A stretch of DNA of 64,000 bases. Origin: Silene latifolia. Lineage: Eukaryota; Streptophyta; Magnoliopsida; Caryophyllales; Caryophyllaceae. The position numbers were made by a program, and so were the translations under genes. The notes beneath the pieces were generated by a model. It ran no database searches. It was not told the DNA's origin and saw nothing but the letters and a program-made list of their open reading frames with translations. The stretch lies in NCBI RefSeq assembly GCF_048544455.1, contig NC_133534.1:225212292-225276291 (forward strand). Reading direction: 5' to 3'. Of this stretch, positions 1-13,269 are shown in pieces; positions within the stretch are counted from its first letter, which is position 1; every line of letters starts with the position of its first letter.

Positions 1-1801
1 TATAAGAATTGTCAACAACACAAAATCGCAACTTTACCCAAAATCGCTCCAAGTTCAAAGTTGGGCACAACATTATCAAACTAACATGAAACCTCATCAA
101 TAAGCACAAGACAAACATATTTTAGACATATTGAACATGAATTAAGTATGCACATGGTTAATTAACATTATTAACACGCTTCATTCATATTTTCCACTCA
201 AATACACACACAACAACATAGGTTGCCATTAATACTTCAAAACAACATCCAATCATCCCAGCTTTAACCAATTGATAATATGTGCATGATATGCATTTAT
301 TTTGTCTAATTGTCCCTTCTTTTTTATGCATTTTGGTCGATTTTGAGACGGTTTTTATGCCTGTTACTTGCATTTTATTTCCATATTCCCCGTTCTATGA
401 TTTTGTGTCTCATGTTGTAGGATTTGAGACAGAAATAAAGAAATGGGTAAGTTAGGAAGTTTTGAAGATTGCATAAGAAAGAAGAGGAGAAGAAGCTCAG
501 AAGAGCATCCCAGCTGGTTGGCCGGCAATCGTTGTACCGGCTGGGCACCCTCTCCCATGAGCCAAGGAAGGAAAAGGAGAAAATAGGCAGAGGATTCCCA
601 GCTGGGTGGGCCACCGATAACCGGCCCACCGGCTGTGCACACCTGATGCCTTCAAGACTCAAAGGAAAATATAGAGGATTCTTAGCCGGCCAGCCCACCG
701 GCAGCCGGCCAACCGGCCGGGAACACCTGATGACCACAGATTTGAAGCCAAACTTACAAAGAACTCCCAGCAGGTTGCGGCACCGGATTTGGGTATTTGG
801 TTTGTAATTGATGATTGTTGAAGAACTTTTTCCATTTATCAATCAAAGATTTAATCTTTCCTCTTTGTTGGTACAATTTCCTCTCTTTTTAGTTTAAATC
901 TTCAATTGTTTACATTTCCATTTCCTATTTAGTTGTTGTTTCATTTAATATCATGTTTATCACCATGTTTGCTTGCTTTTCTTCAATTGTTTACATTTCT
1001 CTTTCAACTATATGTGAGTAGTGATCCCCTAGGGTTTAGGGGGAACCTAAGTGAGGATTAAGGCTTGAATATGGATCGTTGATATTTGGTAATTGGGTAA
1101 ATTGTTTGGTCTTTATAAACATGCATAGAAGGTGTTTGTTGAAATGTGTGTATAAAAGTTCATGCCTTTCTCCAATTTATGCTTAGTGTCTTAATGAATG
1201 AAAGTTTGCATAGATAATGCTTGATAGTATTTTTATGATGAGATTGGATGCTTTGTGAAAGCTTTATGTTCATCTTTAGAAGAGTCTAAGAAATTAGGTT
1301 GATACGTGCAATTTATATAGTCCTTTTAGCCTCTTATTGCACGTATTTCTATGTCATTTACATTGCTTTGTATTGCAAAATGCCCCGAATTGGCTATCAT
1401 GGTTTGTTTTGTTTCGTTTGCAGGAATGGACCTTAAAGTAGTAGAATCGTACCTTGTTCAGTCCTCTTTAGCATGCATTTTAAGGAGATGAAGATTTAGA
1501 GCAGAATGTCGTACCTCGAGAAGCATGAAGGAGGTCCTTGGAAGCTAACCAAACTAAGTTCATGTTGTTTTCAGTAACTGATTACTCGATCGAGAGCTAT
1601 TGTGTTCGATCGAGAGCCAAGTTTGTTCGATCAAGGAGAATTGCTGAAGAACCACTCGATCGAGAGGAATGAAATGCCTCGATCGAGTGGCTTACTTATT
1701 TGCACGGGATTTTTATTCCGTGTTTAGGTTTATTTTAGTTAATAATATCTTCCCTATATAAGGGAAGACGTCATTAGGTTAATATCACATCTTAACATAT
1801 A

Positions 1802-2038
1802 CTTCCTCCGTTCTAAAATAATTGACGTTTTCAATTTACGAGGTGAGCCCTTGAATTCAATTTATACAAAAATATATTGGTCTTAAAATTATAAAAATTA
1901 CACCACAAAATTCCTTACGAATAGAGCTTTAATATGAGTATACATTTCAACATATTTAGTCATATATTTTGAGAGATATTGAAGAGAGAAGTGAGTGTCT
2001 CGAAAAGTGAGAATGACAATTAAAAAAAACAGAGGGAG
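1802..2038. mobile_element. Stowaway-like MITE
   Basis: A 237-bp element with imperfect terminal inverted repeats (left CTTCCTCCGTTCTAAAATAA; the right end reads CTCCCTCTG on the opposite strand) is flanked by TA at 1800-1801 and 2039-2040. The terminal CTCCCTCCGT-type motif and TA target duplication are typical of Tc1/mariner Stowaway MITEs. It has no coding capacity and is inserted in the solo LTR. Confidence 0.75.
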
Positions 2039-2224
2039 TATTACTCTACTCTTAATTACTGTTCTTCTCTTAATTACTGCTGGAATTTTTCCTCTTCTTT
2101 ATTGCCGGATCTAAACTTTGTAATCTTTCCCTTCTCTTTAATCTTAATTTAATTCTTTGTTTGCTCTTAATTATTGTTCTCTTGTTCTATTGTCTTTGTT
2201 AATTAGTTTATGTTTCCTCTTATT

Positions 2225-4103
2225 GTCTTCTTTGCTAATGGAAAAATGCTGAGGCAAATTAACAGTACCACACTGGTTCTAATCCCAAAGGTAGACAATC
2301 CTAAATCTGTTAAGGAGTTTCGTCCTATTGCCTATTGTAATACTATCTACAAGGTAATATCCAAGATACTCTGTAACAGAATGAGTGATTGCCTTCCCAT
2401 GCTAATCAATCCAGCTCAGTGTGCTTTTATTAGAGGAAGAAGTATATTAGGCAATATTTTGATTAGCCAGGATTTGATTAGACTTTATAAGAGGAAGAGT
2501 GTCTCTCCTAGGTGTTTAATGAAAGTTGATCTAAGGAAGGCTTATGACTCAATTAAGTGGGTGTTTGTTGAGCAGATGATGCATGCCCTTCATTTCCCAC
2601 CTAAATTTATTCGACTTATTATGCAATGCATCAGTACCCCTTCTTATTCTATTAGTTTGAATGGGCAGAGTTATGGTTATTTTCTTGGTTGCAGAGGATT
2701 AAGGCAAGAAGACCATATGCCCCCTTTGCTTTTCACACTCTGTATGGAGTATCTAAGCAGATTTCTTTGCTTAGGAAGTGCCCTAACTGGATTTAAATTC
2801 CATCCCCTCTACAAACCTCTCAGGTTGACTCACTTAATGTTTGCAGATGATTTGTTGCTTTTTTGTAAAGGGGAGGTTAAATCCATTTGCATAAAAATGG
2901 AGCTGTTTAGGAGATTCTCTAATGCTTCTGGTTTAAGTATTAATTCTGAGAAATCAGACTTTTATTGCAATGGAATGAAAGGGGGTGGAATAGTAGGAAA
3001 ATCTCTTATTCTGGGAGATTGATTTTGGTTAGATTTGTTCTCTCTACTATTCATAACTACTGGTCTCAAATTTTTATCTTGCCTGCTGGTGTTATGGATA
3101 GAATCAAAGCTCTTTGTAGGAATTTTTTATAGGAAGGGAGTGACAGCTACTCTAAAGCACCCTTGGTTGCCTGGCAGGTTCTTTGTACACCTAAAGAATC
3201 TGGGGGACTGGGATTAATTGATAGCCATATTTGGAATGTTGCTGCCATTGGGAAACTTGTCTGGTGGTTAGCAACTAAGCAAGACCATCTATGGATTCAT
3301 AGGGTGGATGAATTATAAGCCTACTGTTTACAGTTCCTGGTCCTGGAGGAAGATATGTGAAGTTAAAGAAACTTTCAAAAATGGATATGTGAATGGGAAG
3401 TGGAGAGGCCTTGATGATGCTTATACTATTGGAGCTGGTTACCATTGGTTGATGCAGGGGACTGATCAGAAAGTTCATTGGCATAACCTGGTCTGGAATA
3501 GGTATAATCTTCCTAAATGGTGCTTTATATTGTGGCTTAAGCAACATCAGAGACTGCTCACTCTTGGCAGGTTACAAAAAATGGGCATAACTGGTCAAAA
3601 TATTTGCTTTGTGTATGGCTTGGAACCTGAGAATCACACTCATCTGTTTGTTGAATGTGCCTATGCAACTAGGTGCTTCCAGCTCCTAGAAGAGTGGTTG
3701 CATCTTCCAATTGGGAACCTCATTGATCTGTCTTTGCTACTGAAACTGAGAAGCTTTTCTCTCCTGAGCAAGAAAATTATTCAAGCTGTTGTGGCAGGGG
3801 TAATTTATGGAATATGTGAGAAGAGAAATCATTGCAGGATTGAAGGTTATGTGTAGCATCCTGCTAAGTTACTACAGCATGTCAAACTAGATTGCAAGCG
3901 CAGAATGTTGGGTGCTTATCAAGGGGTCATGAAGTCAGTAGATTGTCAATGGTGTAATGTTTTAGGCCTAAGTGTTTAATGTATGTATGCCTTTCTTAGC
4001 CTAGTATCTTTGAAGTCACAAACTAGCTAAACAGCAGTTGATGTAATGGTTTGTCCATTTGGACGGTGCTTATAATATTACTAACATTCGACCAAAAAAA
4101 AAT
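2225..4103 (+). mobile_element. 5'-truncated LINE (L1-type) inside the solo LTR
   Basis: Translation from about 2225 gives the L1-type reverse transcriptase core: a LVLIPKV start, FRPIAYCNTIYKVISKIL, a KVDLRKAYDSIKW motif, and the catalytic box LMFADDLLLF near 2840. A second stretch in another frame (3308-3856) holds the zf-RVT region (WNRYNLPKWCFILWLK and a CFVYGLE...THLFVEC arrangement). The element ends in a 9-A tail (4095-4103). Similar but imperfect sequences, ATGTTTCCTCTTATT at 2210 and ATGTCTCTTATT at 4109, may be a decayed target duplication. The endonuclease half is missing and the remaining ORF is broken by a stop near 3020 and a frame change, so the copy is dead. Confidence 0.85.
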
Positions 4104-5091
4104 TATCATGTCTCTTATTAGCATATTCAATTTTGTTATCGTTAGCAATATCAATAACATGAGTAGCTAAACTCCCTTATGTTAGGATTAGAGGAGCCAT
4201 GGTGGTAAATCGTTGATGTCGTGAATAGGTTAGACGATTGATTGTGAGAACTGTGTCATTAACAATATAACTGTAATAAGTTTAGTTGAGTGCACGCTTC
4301 TAAACCCCTTTAATTTGGTTAAATTCACTCCTAGATCAGAAGATTGGAATGAACAGACCTGTTATGAACAGTAGACTACCCTAATGAGGGCGAAAGTTAA
4401 GCTAGTTGTAATCTAGGGTGGATAGCGGATCGGAAGGACCTTTCCCTTGCCCTTCTCACAGTAGATCGTCTGAGCTGTTTATGACCGAGTTAGTGAACTG
4501 CCATGGTGAACCGAAGTCCTAGAAAATCTCTCTTATCTGATCACATGCCTTGCTTTTTCTTGTTTTACGGCTCTTTCCTTTGTTTCTCTTGCCTTAAACC
4601 TTCATTAGTGTAGAAATCAACTTTAAACCCCCCCCCCCCCCCCCATTGGTTACTAGGCAGACGTAATTAGCAGATAGATACATTAGTCTCCCTGTGGAGA
4701 TCGACCCTAATTCCGCTAACTTTTGTTAGTTGTTCTAGGTAATTATTTTTGATACTAAAACGACGGTATCATAGGTCTTCTATGCCAATAATTACCCAAG
4801 AACCCATCAATACCCATGCTTAGCTTGACTTTCTTAGGGGAGCCCAAAGACCCTAACTTTTATCAATTATTTACATCCCATCATCTTAATCTACTTGTTT
4901 CTTAATTTCTCTAGCTTTAGTTTAGTTAATTTCACCAACTCTCTTACTTTTTTTATTAAACTTAGACTTAAATATAGTAAGTACAACTCCACAACATCTT
5001 CATGTTCGACCTTAACCACTAACTATATAGTAGTTGAGATTATAAATATTGTTTGAAGTGGGTTCCACGACAAAAGCCACCATCAGTGCAA

Positions 5092-5924
5092 TAAACCAAA
5101 CTTATCATTAACATGTAAAGGTAGTAACTTTACTAGCCAAAGACTAAATCCTAGCATCCAATTGCACATAAAAGATGTAATATCGAGTAACCCATCACCG
5201 TTATCTCGAATCTTCCAAAATATCGCCATAAAGCTAAGGATCCACCTCCACAAGGTCCAATGTCTACTATAAAACAATTATTAAGACAAAAAAAAATAAG
5301 AAAGACATCACCTTTAAAAGATGGGATTTTGAGAAACGAAAATGAATGTAAGATATAATTACATCAAGATGAAGGAAACGGAGACGGAAGAATGAGAACC
5401 CAATAATCGTCAAATTTGTATGAGAAATCTGGAAATTATGTTGGTTTTAGGGTTAGATCCAAATATGGGTAAAAGAGGGATTTTTGAGAAAGGGAGAAAT
5501 ACGGGATCTTTAACACATAGAAAAAATTGAGGAGAGGGAGATGAGAAGATTGATGCAAAAATGGTAGAATTTCGTTAAGAAACGAAGAAATGACATCCGT
5601 CTTAATGTTTTGGAGTTTGAAGGTTTAATGGTGGTTTGTAGAGAGAGAAACTGCTGAGATTTTGGTTGAAGATGAAGGAATGAAGCCTTTAGACCTAAAA
5701 ACTTGCCCCGATTAGTCTAGACTCGACTCATATCTTAATGAGTCGGGTTTCACTCAAATTTCACATATGTAGAATCCGTATCTCTACTCTATTTGGGCTA
5801 ATTTAAAGCGGATTTGACCCAACTAAATTAAAATGGAATTTCTCACAAAAATAAAAGAAAAAAATATTAATTGAACGGTTTAAAATAAATTACTCATTAA
5901 TGTAAAAGTGAATATTACTAAATT
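5092..5924. other. Unassigned AT-rich stretch
   Basis: I see no gene, RNA or terminal repeat here. Short ORFs in this stretch show no recognisable protein features. Confidence 0.5.
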
Positions 5925-7950
5925 AGCGACTTTAATGAAATACCTATAGAGATAAAATCACGAGTGTTACAACTAGCCCATGTGATAAGGTTCGTTCTTG
6001 ATAAGTTTTGTAGAGCATCAGGAGAGGTAGTTAACTCGTCCTTCCAAGGTTTTGTTCTCTGCAAGTACTCCGGGCGACACGCAAAAACTGGCCAAAGATG
6101 CTTTAAATTTATAGCAAACAAAAGATCTGGACACTTATCTCAAGACGTCAACCATTAATGGGAGAGTTACGAAAGCTACTTTTGAACATCTCTAAGAGAA
6201 ATTTAATAAGAGGTTAACCGGATGGAGTTTTAAACATCTATCACTAGCGGGTCGAGCTTCCCTCCTCCAATTCACACTCTCTTTTATTGCAAATTATAGT
6301 ATGCAGACCGCAAAATTATTACCCTGTTCAATTTGCGATTCATTGGATAGAAAAGCAAGACGATCCCTATACCAAAAACAAAAAAATTGTCCATCTTCTC
6401 TCATGGTATATGGTTTACCGCCCCTCTGGTGGACTCGGCATCACATCATCGAGACAATCCAATGTTGCATTGTTAATCATCGAGACAATCCAATGCCGCA
6501 TTCTTAACAAAGCTAGGATGGAGAACACTTATCGAGCCCATAGTCTCTGGTCACGTGTTTTAAGAGCTAGATATTGTAATAAAAGGTGCAATGTCGACAT
6601 GTTCAAACCGAAATCAAATATGTCCAATGTGTGGGCGAGAATTACTTCACAAGCTATAACCAATTATGAAGAATGTTGTACATCTTATGGGAATAGTAGG
6701 AGGACACTTTTTTGGGATCATGAATGGGTCGAAGGAGGGTGCCTTTCCGACAAGGCCATTTGCAACATCCCTAACGATTTACTTGGCGTGATGGTTAATG
6801 ACATATGGGACGAGAATTTGGGTTGTAGATGAGGTCTTTTGCAAATTATTTGCATAAGGATGAGCTATTTAAAATCACTTCTTATGCACTTTTTCCGAAA
6901 GACGACTTGGTTGACTCGCTTTATTAGAAAAAGGGTCTTAATAACGGTAAATTTTCTATAAAGTCTGTTTAGTTTTATGAAAAGTCCAGCCATTTCACTG
7001 AAGAGTCAACTAATTAAATGATACATATTTGGCAATTACCTCTTCAACAACGCATTATATTGTTCATTTGGCTAGCTGCTCATCTATAAAATACTATTAA
7101 AAGGCTAGCCTAAAAATGCCACATAGACAATGCCACATAGGATGAAAAAAAGCCACATACACAATAACAATATGACTTGGCAAACTAATATGACATGCAT
7201 TATCAATTTATTATTATATTGCATTAATTTAATTCACTTATTTTCTTTAAAAATCCATCCATATTCCATTAGTTTTAAATTTAATTAACTAAAAAAAACT
7301 ATAATAAAAAAATACGCATTAATTATAAGTTAATAATTTCAAGATATTTCATATGGAGTAGTATTATATGTATTCGAAATAAAAAAACTGAATATATAAG
7401 AAATTAAGAACGAACAAGAATAAATGAAGTTAAAAAAAAAATTGTATTGTCACTAATTCACTATTGTTTTTTTTTTTTGAAAGGCATTAATTCACTATTG
7501 TTATTACTAGAAAAAAACAATAATATATCATAACTTTGTTGTATATAGAAGATGTTTTACAGAACTAATTAATCAACAAATGAGTATTGAAGATCATATA
7601 AAATATGTTATTAGGAAAATATAAAATATTTGGAAAATAAATATTAATTTAATTTAAGTAATTTAAATACAAATTTTGTAAATACTTAACTGAAATTATA
7701 GACTAATAATAGAATTTTAAAAGGGTAGTAATACCATGTATTTAGTTCATGAAATTATTTCACATAAAGAATAAGGTTTTATAAAAAAAAAAACAAATTG
7801 CATTGTTTAGCAATATATTTAGTAAGTAAACTAAAATAATTATATTTATAATTTTGTGTTCATGGTGAATTTAAACGAGACCTTCTCCATTCCACTTTTA
7901 TTGTTTAATTATCCTTTAAAATTTATTCCAAATTAATTATTTTTTCGAAA

Positions 7951-8060
7951 TCTATACAATAATATAAAAAGCCTAGATTGAGTAGCTAATAGAAAGACAC
8001 GTGACGTAATACAAGTTATACAATAACATAAAAATGCTAGATTGAGTAGTTACAATTATA
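7951..8060 (+). repeat. Internal Helitron 5'-like terminus with a local duplication
   Basis: TCTATACAATAATATAAAAA at 7951 resembles a Helitron 5' end. A similar block (TACAATAACATAAAAATGC followed by TAGATTGAGTAG) recurs about 57 bp later near 8016. Confidence 0.4.
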
Positions 8061-9159
8061 TGCTAGATCAAAAATTAATGGAAAAATAAATTAAAAACAA
8101 AATACAAAAAGATAAAGTAGTAATCAATATATTATAATCATTTATCCTACGTAAACTTTCATCTTCCAAACATTACTCTATTTCATAATTACAATTTATT
8201 CCTCTTTAATACCAAACTTTTCATATTCCATAATTATGAAACCATCAACAAATTTTACCTATAAAATAAGATTAGTAGATGAGAATCTAGCTTACCTATT
8301 TGTTTTCATTTGATTGAACTTTTAAAAAAAAAACTATCTTTCTTTTGTGGTGAAATGAACGAGAAATGAAGAGATAAGAGAAAAATAGAAGAAAAGAGAA
8401 TGTATAATTAACAAGCATTTATATCGTATTGTTCGTTTTTGGTGTTGTCGAATGTTGATGATGACACTTGAGATTATTGATGATCGATGATCGAATATAT
8501 ATTACCATCCATTGTGGCGAAAGAATGTCCAACTTTGGTGAATGAAACTCTAGCTTGACCAAATTGTACCCTTAACTTTTTTGTCTCACACATTCTTAAA
8601 AACAATGTAATGTTTTGGAATTTTTTTTAATGTATTCATTAATTAATAATGTGTAGTTAATTTGTTGGGATTAACAACATATTACATATGTATTGAATAA
8701 AATTTATATTTTGCTCGTACTTTGACTATCAAATAGTAACATATTTTTTTATTTTTGAATTTTTGAAGTGAGAATATTGCAGTAATATCGATGTTTTTTT
8801 ATCTCGATCTATTATATCCATCTCATTTAATTTTTTTTTATTTGATTAAATGTTACAACGGTTAAGTGAAAATGAGTGAAGAATAGTTTAATTTTTCAAT
8901 ATAATTATTATTTTCAAACATAAAATATAACTATGGTTGATATTACTTACTATTTTTATGATATCATCATTTTAATAAAGTTATAAACTAGAAAAAATAT
9001 CATTTAAATGTCGAGTAAATACAATATCATTTGGCTATAGATAACAAATAAGAATAATATAAACATGATACAATAACAAATAAACAATAAAGAATGATGT
9101 AAGTATCAAGACACTATAAGAAAACAAAAAAAAAATTACGTGAGCAAATAATTATTAAT

Positions 9160-9230
9160 GACGAGCTAGAAAAGTCACGTGATTTTCACGGAAAATCTAT
9201 ACAATATTTTAAAAAGATAAAACTAAGCAT
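9160..9230. repeat. Internal Helitron-like terminal motif
   Basis: A hairpin-like sequence GTGATTTTCAC sits next to TCTATACAATATTTTAAAAA (about 9197), a second 5'-like terminus. Read in reverse, the hairpin is followed by CTAG (about 9165) but not by the T expected at a Helitron target, so this may only be the scar of an older event. Confidence 0.3.
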
Positions 9231-10703
9231 TTCACTAAGTAATGTCTCCTATCAAAAGTCATCTTGAATTGTGATGTGTCACATGCATATAATTAATGAA
9301 AATAAAAATAAAATTTATGTTGTACAAAAGAATGTAAATGTCAATAAACTTTTTAGTTTCCTCATCTTTATTGCTATTAATAATTAATAATTAATTTACT
9401 CTACTAATTTGACATCTAAATCCTTTCTTAGTTGATTTTTTGGCTTCCCCCTCCTCATTTATACTACCTATACACATTGTCATATTTTTGTCTACAATTA
9501 TCATCACTTGCATTACCACAATGTTTCGACTTCTCTACCTTAAACACTTTTGAGATTTTGTTTTGAAGATTTTTCATCTTTAAGGTTCCACACTCAATTC
9601 AAAATTATTTGGTTCACATAAAATCCTAATTGAATTAATCATTTCAACTTGACTTTATAACAACTTTACGTAGCTACAATATATTTTATATTCTTATTTA
9701 ATTGTATCTCATTCTACTTAATTAAATTAATTGTTTCAGATTTACATTTCATTATTATAGTTTGATTGACTTTTTATTTTTTGACAGGTATTCCTTTTAT
9801 ACTATGTAGTATGTATAATTACATATAGTAGTATAAATCTCAATGAAGCCACATAAGACATTACATCCGCCAATTCTTGGAAGATTTTTTGTCAAAAGTT
9901 TGTGAATTCTACCCAGTTTATCTTTGTTGCACGTAATACCTTTTTTCCTTAATTTTTTTTGTTAAGACTTCAATTAGTCACAAATCAAATAACTCAAAGT
10001 GTGTAAAAGATTATACGAGTAAGTCAGTAAGCTTAGACATTTTTGCCAATATAGTTTAAGGAGATATTTTAAATTGTAGCTAATTATTTTTACAATGTAT
10101 AAGAATGTTTATTTATTTATATTTTTGGTTTAACAAAGTGGAAGCGCCTATGTGACATATTGTATAGACTAAAGATTTGTTATGTGTGTCATTCATAAGA
10201 TGCATAACTAATTTTGCTCATTTTTACCAATAATTGTTCAAAATTCTAAAGTTATACTCTTTTACTTCACTCTCTTACTATTTTCCATAAATCTATTGTA
10301 CGCGAAAATAATTTGTGACACAATTTTTTTACTTATTTGGTGTTACAGGGCATTCTACATATTTTTAAAATATGACATAAATTTTTTAAAAGTATAAAAT
10401 CCATTGAAATTGAGGGAATATAAAATTGTTGTAATATACAAGTATATCCATTATTAGGTACTGAAAATTTAGTTCGTACTTGCAACACATACACAATAAT
10501 TTTAAAATGTTACCTTAAGCATCTTTTTTTTTTTATCAAATATGCAATTATTTTCACTATCCATCTATAATTACAGGTGTAAAAGCTCTAATTCATTTAA
10601 TCAATAAAGTGAAATTAAACTAACGCTTAAATATTTGTTGGTTAAGAAAAACATTTGTATTGCATAATCTTTAAGCTGATTAAAACAATCAATTATTAAC
10701 GAT

Positions 10704-10732
10704 TCCGTGATTTTCACGGGCTCCAAAACTAG
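10704..10732 (+). terminator. Helitron 3' hairpin and CTAG end
   Basis: A palindrome with CCGTGA/TCACGG arms about 11 bases before a terminal CTAG is the rolling-circle replication terminator of plant Helitrons. Confidence 0.85.
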
Positions 10733-11640
10733 TTTTTTTATTAATAAGTAATGTTAACGGAGTCTGAAGGGGTGTATCAGATGACCCAATATGCCCCAAA
10801 TGCCTTAAAAAAAAGAAACTATTGATCACTTGTTACGGTCTTGCCCGATATCCATGGCTATTTGGAACTAAGTAGGGGATATCGCCTCTTATAACTACTT
10901 TTATACCATTTCATTTGCTAATTGCGAATTTCGGACAATGCTAGTAATAGCCATCCCATGCTTCAATTGAGTAGTGTTTGAAATTTGTGATTACTTACTG
11001 GTGGTTTGGAGATGATGAAACAATTTTGTTTTGGAAGAGTTTACGAAAATCTAATTCATATGCTCCCATTTCTTTATAGGCAATTTGATTCGTCGAAACA
11101 AGCTTTCGACAAATTTTCCCCCTTTATTCCGTCTCCCGGGTATGGTCAGCGAGAGATCTTTATTAGGTGGTTCATGTCCCCTCATGGTTGGGTCCTTTTA
11201 AATACTAATGGTATTTTTTGAGAAGAGAGCAATTTTCTTTTGGCCTTTTGTTTCTCGAGTGAGATTTGTTCATCTATGAGAACGGAATTATTGGCTCTTG
11301 CCTCTGGTCATGAACGAGCTTGTGCCATTCAATTCAATAGAGTGTTAATACACATGGATAATGCTCTGTGCGTGAAACTAATATAAAAGGAACAACTAGT
11401 TAGCAGCAATCTACACCCCTTGGTTTAGCATTTCAAAAATTTATCTAAGAATGGTAATTGGATGGTCAACATTGAACACACTTATAAAGCGAATTAGGCC
11501 AGCGATTGGTTCGCTAATCAAGAAGTTGAATATAATGCTCATTGACGAACCTCTTCCAACCCTTTTTCTTGTGATTTTTGATGATCCCTTTGTCTTGCAT
11601 TGATTTCCCTTATATAGTAGAGCTCCTCCGTCTAGGGTTT

Positions 11641-11935
11641 CTTGCTTCTCTTCCAAGTATTCCTAATTTGACGCGGGGTAGGACTTTCCTTCTCCTGGAT
11701 ATAGTAAGTGATAGAGTTTCTTTATATGATTTCCACACGGATCCACCACCGAAACAGGACCCACATCTCGTGATGCATACTGCCCTTGCTCTGACTCCCT
11801 GGTATCCTGCCTCCTGCTCTGCTTCCAGACCTGCTGCCTTAGATTAGCCCATATTCAGATTTTGGGCCTAACACAGCCCTTTGTTCCATCTTACGCGAGG
11901 ACATCCTCGAAGTCTCCATCTCGTATTATATTATA
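11641..11935. other. Unassigned spacer before the Helitron nest
   Basis: No gene is seen. The stretch contains a small palindrome, CGAGGACATCCTCG (about 11897), and a GGGCCTAACA-like phrase that often occurs in LTRs, but neither supports a call. Confidence 0.4.
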
Positions 11936-12109
11936 CTAGTATTGGTGCCCGGCTCCGCCCGGGCTACCTCTACTTAGCATTAAATTTTTTTTTTCATAAA
12001 ATAAAATTACTAAAAGTTGCATAACCCATAAATTTATCATTAATATATTTTTTTTATGGCATACCCTAAAATTACGATGAAATAAATTTTGAGACAAATT
12101 CACTACTTC

Positions 12110-12370
12110 CGCTATTAATATTTTACTCTTATTAATGAAACAATAGTAATAACATTTCACAACTTGCCCATAATCATTGTTACTTTCACTACTCCCGCCG
12201 TAATTATTGCTATTGTCACTACTGCCGCATTAATATTGATAATTTCACTACTCCCGCCGTAATTATTCTTACTTTCACTATTGCCGCATTAATATTGATT
12301 ATTTCATTACTTCCGTTGTTGTTTCTACCACTTTCACCAATCTCGCTGATAATATTGTTACTTTTACTAT
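12110..12370. repeat. Minisatellite in F1 (about 30-bp units)
   Basis: Alternating units such as CACTACTCCCGCCGTAATTA and CACTATTGCCGCATTAATAT, roughly 30 bp each, repeat about eight times with small changes. Confidence 0.7.
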
Positions 12371-13269
12371 TCAAATGAGTGACTATTATCATATAACTAT
12401 ATCCAATGTTACTACAATTCTTTTCTTTCTTGTGAAATTATTTTTACTACTTAGGCATGCAATTTTAAGAGGAGTATATATTTATATAAATATATTACAT
12501 ATATGCATTAAATCAAATCGAAAGAATTATGCAATATTATATATTATGGAATCTAACTTGAATTATTTATAACCTACTTATATTATTTTTTTGTATGTTA
12601 AATAATTAACATCTCTATACATCTAATAAACTATAAAGTTTAATAAAATTGCATAGATTTTAAATTAATATATAATTTTATGATGATAATAATTAATACC
12701 ATAAGTGTGCTTGTTTATACTAATTAACTATTTTATTTTAAGTACATTGACCATCTTTTAGCCTTCTATAAATATTTAGGAAAATTACCAAGCATCTTGT
12801 TTCTTTTAGTCTCCTTGAAATTGACTATCTTAATTAATTATTTTATTTTAAGAAATTTGACCCTCATCTTAATTAATTATTTTATTTTAAGGAAATTGAC
12901 CATATTTTAGTCTCTTACAAAGGTTTAGGAAAATTACCAAGCTTCTATATAATTTAATTATAACCCAAACTATATAATATTTGCATTGAGATCCCTTAAT
13001 CGGGTCCATCACACGGTGCTAGTGATTTAAAACTATATAGTATAATTAATTTGTATAGATTTCTTTAATTACATTGAAGTCCATTGGTTTCTGGAATTAA
13101 TATATAGTACTAGTATTGGTGCCGGCTTCGCTGGGCTACCTCTACTTACCATTAATTTTTTTTTCATTAAATAAATTACTTAAAGTTGCATAACCCATAA
13201 ATTTATCATTAATCTATTTTTCTATGACATATCCTAAAGTTACAATAAAATAAATTTTGAGACAAATTC

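Larger units (their letters stand above)
1300..4771 (+). mobile_element. Solo LTR (Ty3/gypsy, Tat/Athila-like)
   Basis: The segment begins TGATACGTGCA and ends GACGGTATCA, a TG...CA LTR structure with a 6-bp terminal inverted repeat. It is flanked by the 5-bp direct repeat TAGGT at 1295-1299 and 4772-4776. No internal domain is present, so this is a fossil solo LTR left by recombination between LTRs. It carries several CTCGATCGAG-type motifs (about 1580-1690) and an 18-C tract near 4626. Its apparent 3.5 kb includes a MITE and a LINE; the LTR itself is about 1.35 kb. The lineage assignment rests on general LTR appearance and is uncertain. Confidence 0.75.
274..5091 (+). repeat. Possible older LTR hosting the solo LTR
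   Basis: The sequence on both sides of the solo LTR looks like the two halves of another Ty3/gypsy-type LTR. The left half (about 274-1299) starts TGATAATATGTGC, contains GC-rich repeats built on CCGGC (about 500-720) and is otherwise T-rich. The right half (4777-5091) ends in CACCATCA. I found no matching target duplication, so the limits are approximate. Bases 1-273 show nothing I can name. The ORFs around 370-840 lie inside this repeat and are not convincing genes. Confidence 0.25.
7083..10732 (+). mobile_element. Non-autonomous Helitron inserted in the LINE
   Basis: The element starts TCTATAAAATACTATTAAAA at 7083 and ends with a hairpin (CCGTGA TTT TCACGG, about 10705-10719), a short spacer and the terminal CTAG at 10729-10732. 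It lies between A (7082) and T (10733), the Helitron target rule. It has no Rep or helicase coding sequence. Removing it rejoins the interrupted zf-RVT region of the LINE, which confirms both ends. The 3.65-kb interior is AT-rich with no convincing gene. Two internal sites resemble additional Helitron 5' termini (about 7951 and 9197), so the element may be composite. Confidence 0.85.
5925..11640 (+). mobile_element. Old LINE split by a Helitron
   Basis: The pieces 5925-7082 and 10733-11640 belong to one L1-type LINE ORF2. The left piece contains the region after the catalytic reverse-transcriptase core (MQTAKLLPCSICDSLDRKAR-like, GGLGITSSRQSN, WSRVLRARYC, and WDHEWVEGG), ending in zf-RVT text IWQLPLQQRIILFIWLAAH at about 7022-7080. 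The zf-RVT motif resumes beyond the Helitron near 10820 with ETIDHLLRSCP. The RNase H region follows at about 11130-11560 (RWFMSPHGWVLLNTNG, then a TELLALASGHERA-like helix). Multiple stops and frame changes make this an old, dead copy. The 5' half and a clear poly(A) tail are missing. Confidence 0.75.

Noticed and set aside
364-842. Overlapping ORFs on both strands in a GC-rich patch
   Set aside because: The patch is a CCGGC-based repeat in LTR-like DNA; translations show no domain.
5083-5277. 64-aa Trp-rich minus-strand ORF
   Set aside because: Short, no start context or domain, at the edge of LTR-like sequence.
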